From assembly GCA_020248265.1 (NCBI GenBank), contig JADCHX010000023.1, positions 29,770-93,769 of the forward strand: DNA of 64,000 nucleotides. The letters run 5' to 3'. Both the position numbers and the translations under genes were made by a program. Shown here one piece after another: positions 59,462 through 64,000 of this stretch; within the stretch, counting starts at the first letter, position 1, and each line of letters opens with the position of its first letter. A model generated the notes under the pieces. It was not told where the DNA came from, did not search any database, and saw only the letters and a program-made list of their open reading frames with translations. Origin of the DNA: Rhodocyclaceae bacterium. GTDB lineage: Bacteria; Pseudomonadota; Gammaproteobacteria; Burkholderiales; CAIKXV01.

Positions 59462-60739
59462 CTACGCCGTCTTCACGATCGGCGGCACGTAGTACTCACC
59501 GGACAGGATTTCCGCCTTCGGCACATACGTGCGCAGGTTGAGCGTGAACGGCCTGCCTTTGGGGCATGGCAACCAGTTCGACTCCGGGACGCCGTCCGGA
59601 AGCTCGCATGCCAGATGCAGTTTCAAGGAACCATCCGGTTCGAACTCGAACCGGGACTGGTTGTTGAAGTTGAACCGGTCGATCCGGTTGGGAACCACCC
59701 GGTAATCCGGCAATGACATCAACGTCAACGACCAGTAGGCATTGACGTGCTTCTCCGGCAGGTCCTCCGGCTTGAAGTCGAGGACATACACGCTGTCGCC
59801 ATCCAGGGGCGTGCCGGCGGCGTCCGCTTCGCCGATGAAATAGACAACTTCCTGGTTGTTGTTCCACCAGATGCCGGCAAAGTTGGCGGCCGCGCGGAAC
59901 CAGAAATCCTCGCCGAACCCCGTGTCCTTGCCGGTCGTGGCGATCCAGCCGCCGCGCTTGTCGCCGTAACTGCGCACGAACTGCACGAGGCCTGGAATCG
60001 CCTTCTGCCGGATGATCGCGTCGATCGCGGCGCGATTGTCTTCTGCCTTCGCGACGAAGGCTGCGATGTCGCGGGCCTGCTTCTGCATGCCCGGCGCCAG
60101 TTTCATGTTGTCCGGCGCGCTGTCGAGTACCTGATCCAGCATGGGCTGCGAGAACGCATCGACCGCGATGAGTTCCTTGTTGCTGAACATCGGGATTTCC
60201 ACTGCGGGCACGATCGCGGGTTCCCTCGACTTGATGATCCTGAACTGATGCTGCAAGGCCAACGCGCCCTGGTCGTCGCCCTTGCGTTCCACCCGCGCCA
60301 GCATCTTGGCCTTACGCGACGGCAGGTCGAGCCGGAATGCGCCGTCGGGAATCGTCGGGTTCGATCCCGCCAGGCAAAGCGCGAACCGGCCATGCGGACA
60401 ATCCGGCAAGTTACGCTCGTTGACGTTGTAGAGGATGTCGGCCCACTCATCCATGATCTGCGCGGTGTAGTAGCGTCCTTCCACCTTGGGCACTTCCAGC
60501 ACGACCGGCGTCGTCTCGTCCACGGCGAACCACGCCTCGAGGTATGCGACATCGAGATTCGGGTTCACGAACTCCGCCTTGCCGAGTTCGTTGAACTTGA
60601 TCACGTTGTAGTCGACCGACTCCTCGGCGATGTCGATGCGTTCCTGGCGGATCACCAGGTAACGAGCGAGGACGTAGATGTAGGTGTCGACGACGTCCTT
60701 CTCGGAAAGGCCCAGTGCCGCAAGCGCGTTGGTAGTCAT
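59462..60739 (-). CDS. DUF1254/DUF1214 domain-containing protein (copy 2)
   Basis: 425 residues with the DUF1254 region first (LDVAYLEAWFAVDETTPVVLEVPKVEGRYYTAQIMDEWADILYNVNERN) and the DUF1214 region last (VYVLDFKPEDLPEKHVNAYWSLTLMSLPDYRVVPNRIDRFNFNNQSRFEFEPDGSLKLHLACELPDGVPESNWLPCPKGRPFTLNLRTYVP). No signal peptide is found, whereas many relatives are exported. The protein class is uncharacterised. It starts 3 bases after the stop of a second gene of the same family, indicating a tandem duplication. It is 82 bases ahead of the DUF202 gene. Confidence 0.87.
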   Translation of the reverse strand: MTTNALAALGLSEKDVVDTYIYVLARYLVIRQERIDIAEESVDYNVIKFNELGKAEFVNPNLDVAYLEAWFAVDETTPVVLEVPKVEGRYYTAQIMDEWADILYNVNERNLPDCPHGRFALCLAGSNPTIPDGAFRLDLPSRKAKMLARVERKGDDQGALALQHQFRIIKSREPAIVPAVEIPMFSNKELIAVDAFSQPMLDQVLDSAPDNMKLAPGMQKQARDIAAFVAKAEDNRAAIDAIIRQKAIPGLVQFVRSYGDKRGGWIATTGKDTGFGEDFWFRAAANFAGIWWNNNQEVVYFIGEADAAGTPLDGDSVYVLDFKPEDLPEKHVNAYWSLTLMSLPDYRVVPNRIDRFNFNNQSRFEFEPDGSLKLHLACELPDGVPESNWLPCPKGRPFTLNLRTYVPKAEILSGEYYVPPIVKTA

Positions 60740-60742
60740 GGT

Positions 60743-62155
60743 CTACACCCGTTCAATGTCTGGAAGTACCCAGGAGCGGTCGAAGTAAGGCTGGGTCGGC
60801 CCATACAGTCGGAAGTACGTGAACCAGCCCTTGCCGGGGATCGTCTGGATCCAGTTCGACTCCGGCTTTCCGGCAGGCGCCTGCGGCCCGAAGTACAGGT
60901 CGACCGAGCCGTCGGCATTCTTGACGATGTTGTCGCGCGACGAACGATCCGGTTGCACGCCCGTATCGACGAAGCAGCGCGTTTCATTGTCATAGACCGT
61001 GAACGACCAGAACTGGACCACAGGCGCATCGGGTGGCACGTGCAGTGCATAGTTTTCGCTGCCCTCGAGCCAACGTCCCTGGCTGTCTTTCGACGATTCC
61101 AGGTAGACCTGGCCGAGTCCCACCGTGCGCCCCATCATGCCGACAGAGACACCGACCGCCTCGTAGAACCACGACGTGCGCTCGTCGAGTTGCGTATGGT
61201 GCGCAGCCTCCTGGTTGGTTTCTTCCAGGAACAGCGAAAGATCCCACTGCTTGCCCGGCCAGACCTTCGCGCCGTGGAAGCGCTTTTCGTAGCCGATCGT
61301 GCGCGCCATCACCTCGCCGACGCGGGCCGCTTCGATGAGCGTCTTCGTCTGCCGTGCATCCGGGTTGAAGGGCCTGCCCTTCTCGATCCCCAGCGGCTGG
61401 AGCATTCCCATGATCATCCGGTCGCGTTCGTGTACGGGCTCCTCGTTGATGATCCTGGACAGTCCCTCCCAGTAGGCCAGCCCGGTGGGCTGTGTCCCGC
61501 TCCATTTGCGGCCATTCGGCCTGATGTGCACGGCCAGCGGCGGATTCTCGCGCTGGCTGTAGGGATAGATGCGTATGGCTGCCACCAGCGCCATCGCCTT
61601 TTCGGGATCGGGCTCGAGTACGCGGTGCGCGACCCAGACGTTGACCGTGGACGAGCGGAAGACGTGATAACCATCCGGACGCATTTCCGGGTCGTTCGGC
61701 CCGAGGATGAGGTACTTGCCACCCGCGCCCTTGTCGGGTCCGGTCTGTCCGGAATCCGTGATCGGTCGCTGCCAGAAATCGACGACACCGCCGGCCGTCG
61801 GACCGGCAGGAATTTCCATCACCAGCGGGCCCATGCCCTCCATGCTGGGGAACGCCATGATGTACGGGGTCGTGGCGTTGGCGGTGAGCAGGCCGAGTTT
61901 GTCCGTGAACGTGAGGTAGTCGACGAAATCCAGATTGCCTGCACCGAACTTCTCGCGCTGCTCCGCCTGCCACTGCTGCATGGCCATGAGCGGCAGCGCC
62001 CAGAGATAGGCCTGGCAGCCGCGCTGGAAATCGATCTCGTCGAAGATGCTCTTGGCGGTCGCGTCCGTCGGATAGCCGTTCGTCAGCTCGATCTTTCCGA
62101 GCCGGGACTCGACGACACCAGTGGTGGGCAATTGCTGCGCTTCAGGGTTGCTCAT
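60743..62155 (-). CDS. DUF1254/DUF1214 domain-containing protein (copy 1)
   Basis: 470 residues, first gene of the long minus-strand run. DUF1254 part: AYLWALPLMAMQQWQAEQREKFGAGNLDFVDYLTFTDKLGLLTANATTPYIMAFPSMEGMGPLVMEIPAGPTAGGVVDFWQRPITDSG. DUF1214 part: YALHVPPDAPVVQFWSFTVYDNETRCFVDTGVQPDRSSRDNIVKNADGSVDLYFGPQAPAGKPESNWIQTIPGKGWFTYFRLYGPTQPYFDRSW. Both halves resemble the next gene, but the sequences are well diverged. No leader is seen, so a cytoplasmic place is predicted. Function unknown; some relatives are linked to porins or phage-like pores, which cannot be judged here. Confidence 0.87.
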   Translation of the reverse strand: MSNPEAQQLPTTGVVESRLGKIELTNGYPTDATAKSIFDEIDFQRGCQAYLWALPLMAMQQWQAEQREKFGAGNLDFVDYLTFTDKLGLLTANATTPYIMAFPSMEGMGPLVMEIPAGPTAGGVVDFWQRPITDSGQTGPDKGAGGKYLILGPNDPEMRPDGYHVFRSSTVNVWVAHRVLEPDPEKAMALVAAIRIYPYSQRENPPLAVHIRPNGRKWSGTQPTGLAYWEGLSRIINEEPVHERDRMIMGMLQPLGIEKGRPFNPDARQTKTLIEAARVGEVMARTIGYEKRFHGAKVWPGKQWDLSLFLEETNQEAAHHTQLDERTSWFYEAVGVSVGMMGRTVGLGQVYLESSKDSQGRWLEGSENYALHVPPDAPVVQFWSFTVYDNETRCFVDTGVQPDRSSRDNIVKNADGSVDLYFGPQAPAGKPESNWIQTIPGKGWFTYFRLYGPTQPYFDRSWVLPDIERV

Positions 62156-62269
62156 TCATGTATCCAGGCGTGTCAATGGATCGATGGGTCGATGCTCGCT
62201 GCGCAGCCCCACCGGAAAGCGGCATCCGGCGTGCCTGAGCAAGTCCGGATTCTCCAGCAGCAAAATGAC

Positions 62270-62302
62270 AGAAAGCGGCGCAAACGCTGCTCGCCGCTTT
62301 CT
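62270..62302 (-). terminator. Hairpin, probable terminator of the lipoprotein gene
   Basis: AGAAAGCGGCG (62270-62280) and CGCCGCTTTCT (62292-62302) pair perfectly over 11 bp with an 11-base loop. On the minus strand it lies 49 bases after the lipoprotein stop and is followed by GTCATTTTGC, a short T-run. The other ~150 bases of the gap to the DUF1254 gene hold no gene I can support. Confidence 0.65.
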
Positions 62303-62350
62303 GCGCTGTCCTGCAGTCCCGGCCTGCGCCGGGGCCCTGCCGCCGCCGAC

Positions 62351-62932
62351 CTACTTCGCCGGCTCGACGCTGACTGCCATCGCCTCGCGATAGCGAACTT
62401 CCACCTCGTCGCCCTTCTTGAGAGTGCGCAGGAACTCACGTGCTTTCGGGTCGTTGACCTTGATCCGCCGGTTGAAGCCCTTCGGCCCGGTGAACTCGAC
62501 GACGTTACCGATGGTATCGACCTCGTAGATCGTGACCACGACGCTCGTTTCCGTCGCCACCAGTGCGCCAGGCCGCTGCCCCGGCTCGGTGCGGGCCGCA
62601 AGCGCGCCGGCGCCAGTCGTTCCGGTGCCGCGCTTCACCACTTCCGCGAGCAACGCCTCCTGGAAGCGGATGACGACCTTGTCACCCTTGCGCACCTGGG
62701 CCAGGTTGCGCACCTGCGGCCCCGCTTCGAACACGGCCGAGCGACCATCCGCCGCGCGCAGCACGACGACGCGGCTGGGCATGTCGATCGCCTCGACAAC
62801 GGCAGTGATCGTCTGTGTCTCGGTCAGCTCCAGCGGGCCACTCGGCGTCGCTGCGCAACCGGCCAGCAATGCAACCGCCGCGGCGAGCAGTGCTCGCATC
62901 GAAAGGATGTTCCGGGATAGTGAGAAACGCAT
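62351..62932 (-). CDS. Putative lipoprotein, function unknown
   Basis: 193 residues. A hydrophobic leader ending in a lipobox (VALLAGC, Cys ~26) suggests lipid anchoring. The mature protein repeats a beta-rich unit: VVEAIDMPSRVVVLRAADGRSAVFEAGPQVRNLAQVRKGDKVVIRFQEALLAEV and YEVDTIGNVVEFTGPKGFNRRIKVNDPKAREFLRTLKKGDEVEVRYREAMAVSV. Both end with a 'KGDxVxVRxxEA' pattern, so it looks like an internal duplication of an OB-like barrel. ATG 62932 is chosen; ATG 62899, immediately before the hydrophobic stretch, is an alternative. I do not recognise a named family. Confidence 0.78.
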   Translation of the reverse strand: MRFSLSRNILSMRALLAAAVALLAGCAATPSGPLELTETQTITAVVEAIDMPSRVVVLRAADGRSAVFEAGPQVRNLAQVRKGDKVVIRFQEALLAEVVKRGTGTTGAGALAARTEPGQRPGALVATETSVVVTIYEVDTIGNVVEFTGPKGFNRRIKVNDPKAREFLRTLKKGDEVEVRYREAMAVSVEPAK

Positions 62933-63068
62933 CTTGGTCGTCGCCGTAGTCGGAAAGCCCTCAAGTTTCCCAAGAAAAACCGACGCTGTACAGTCCGGCC
63001 AGTCGTACACGATGCAACGGTGCCTGACCTTTCATGCGCCGCCGCTGGCGCGGCACCCTGCCACCGGA

Positions 63069-64000
63069 TCATTCCACCCGGATATTCCCGGCTTTCACGA
63101 CCCGCGCCCACAGCGCAGTCTCCTCGGCCATGGTCCGTGCGAAATCCTCCGGACTGCCTTGAGCCGGCTCGAAGCCGTCGGCGCGCAGCCGCTCCTGGAC
63201 TTCGGGGATGCGCACGATGCGCCCCAGCGCCTGGTTCACGCGAGTGACGGTGTCACGGCGCACCGCCGCCGCTGTCCACATGCCGAACCACTGGGTCACG
63301 TCGTAGCCGGGCACCGTCTCCCCGATGGTCGGCAGTTCGGGAGCGGCGGGCGAGCGCTTCGCACTGGTGACGCCCAGCGCCCGCACCTTCCCGGCACGGG
63401 CCTGCGGCAGCATCACGATCGCCGAGGAGAACAGCACCTGGATGTGTCCACCGACCAGATCGTTCAACGCGGGGGCCTCGCTCTTGTAGGGCACGTGAGA
63501 CATGTCCACGCGTGCGAGCTGAAGGAACAACTCGCCGGCCAGATGCAGGGATCCGCCAGTGCCGGCCGATCCGAAGTTGATGGATCCCGGCTTCTCCCTG
63601 GCGAGTTCGATCAGGTCGCGCACGCTGCCAGCCTTCACGCCGGGATGCACCCCGAGCACCAGCGGCCCGGTGGCCACGATGCCGATGGGTGCCACCGCCC
63701 GCGCCGGATCCCAGCTCAACTTGTAGAGGGCGAGCGACGCCGCGTAGGCAGACGGCACGAAGGCGAGCGTGTAGCCGTCGGGCGCAGCCCTGACCACCAT
63801 CTCGGCGCCGATCATGCCAGCGGCACCCGGTCGGTTGTCGACCACGAACGGCTGGCCGAGCGTCTCCGCGAGACGCGCCGCGAACAGCCGGCCGAGCACG
63901 TCGGTCGCACCACCCGCCGCGTAGGGCACGACCAAGCGTACCGGTCGCGAGGGCCAGGCCTCCGGCGACGACTGAGCCCAGGCAGGCCCCGTCAGCACCA
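63069..64000 (-). CDS. Tripartite tricarboxylate transporter (Bug family) substrate-binding protein (5' end cut)
   Basis: At least 309 residues; the frame is open to the right edge, so the start codon and most of the signal peptide are missing. The visible N-terminus ends the leader (GPAWAQ) and then shows VPYAAGGATDVLGR, VDNRPGAAGMIGAEMVVRAAPDGYTLAFVPSAYAASLALYKL and HVPYKSEAPALNDLVGG. The ligand loop YAAGG in place of FPPGG and the segment PSAYAASL differ from the other seven receptors. It reads the same way as the lipoprotein gene downstream, which begins 136 bases on, but a joint transcript is not evident. Confidence 0.88.
   Translation of the reverse strand, partial: VLTGPAWAQSSPEAWPSRPVRLVVPYAAGGATDVLGRLFAARLAETLGQPFVVDNRPGAAGMIGAEMVVRAAPDGYTLAFVPSAYAASLALYKLSWDPARAVAPIGIVATGPLVLGVHPGVKAGSVRDLIELAREKPGSINFGSAGTGGSLHLAGELFLQLARVDMSHVPYKSEAPALNDLVGGHIQVLFSSAIVMLPQARAGKVRALGVTSAKRSPAAPELPTIGETVPGYDVTQWFGMWTAAAVRRDTVTRVNQALGRIVRIPEVQERLRADGFEPAQGSPEDFARTMAEETALWARVVKAGNIRVE

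Noticed and set aside
59747..62920. 1057-residue open frame on the plus strand opposite the DUF1254 genes
   Set aside because: It is an antisense shadow: GC-rich codon use removes stops, the composition is Arg/His/Gln-heavy, it has no family motifs, and it covers three well-supported minus-strand genes.

Overview
The window is GC-rich, densely coded DNA with few gaps and no gene-free stretch above about 300 bases. Gene content points to a free-living betaproteobacterium, probably of the order Burkholderiales. The strongest hint is eight periplasmic receptors of the tripartite tricarboxylate transporter (TTT, 'Bug') family, which are greatly expanded in that group. PyrD class 2, UbiX, DusA and a COQ7-type ubiquinone hydroxylase domain fit a quinone-using aerobe. 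No rRNA, tRNA, CRISPR array or transposase gene was seen.

Layout. 1-7.8 kb (+): the end of a molybdenum hydroxylase, two Bug receptors, an isocitrate lyase/PEP mutase homologue, a D-2-hydroxyacid dehydrogenase, a ModA-like binding protein, a VOC protein and an MmgE/PrpD protein. 7.9-12.1 kb (-): a catabolic operon of FAD oxidase, D-aminoacylase-type amidohydrolase, 3-hydroxybutyrate dehydrogenase and MaoC hydratase. 12.2-19.3 kb: housekeeping and small-molecule genes (dusA, an EamA exporter, pyrD, ubiX, a TIGR02444 protein, an ABC exporter, a class II aldolase). 19.4-20 kb (-): a carboxymuconolactone decarboxylase (CMD/AhpD) family gene interrupted by one in-frame UGA exactly where relatives carry the second Cys of CxxC. 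A hairpin resembling a bacterial SECIS follows it. I read this as a selenoprotein, and it is the most striking feature here. 20.2-26.2 kb (+): a complete RND efflux operon. 26.2-31.7 kb (-): gnd-pgl-zwf, a phosphonoacetate hydrolase and a Bug receptor. 31.8-35.9 kb (+): Bug receptors with a dienelactone hydrolase and a Gfo/Idh/MocA dehydrogenase. 35.9-37.6 kb: a membrane protein and a divergent TetR regulator sharing a striking operator. 37.6-48.6 kb: a CocE hydrolase with its own Bug receptor, a His/Gly-rich lipoprotein, an isochorismatase-fold protein, a modular peptidoglycan hydrolase, an HpcH aldolase, CorA and a DCC-COQ7 fusion. 48.7-52.6 kb (-): a 5'-nucleotidase family protein, a methyltransferase and a Phd-VapC toxin-antitoxin pair. 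52.8-62.2 kb (-): eight tandem genes with two DUF1254/DUF1214 proteins, three small membrane proteins, a SulP transporter, a radical-SAM sulfatase maturase with a SEC-C tail and an arylsulfatase, closed by an intrinsic terminator. 62.3-64 kb (-): a lipoprotein and a Bug receptor cut by the window edge.

Several Bug receptors lie next to a catabolic enzyme (hydroxylase, phosphonoacetate hydrolase, dienelactone hydrolase, CocE hydrolase), while no TctA/TctB membrane subunit is present. The receptors probably share membrane units encoded elsewhere or act as sensors. Two palindromic elements (about 19.35 and 44.2 kb) share a GGGGTCAG-type core and look like REP sequences. All functional names rest on reading motifs by eye; no database search or folding program was run.
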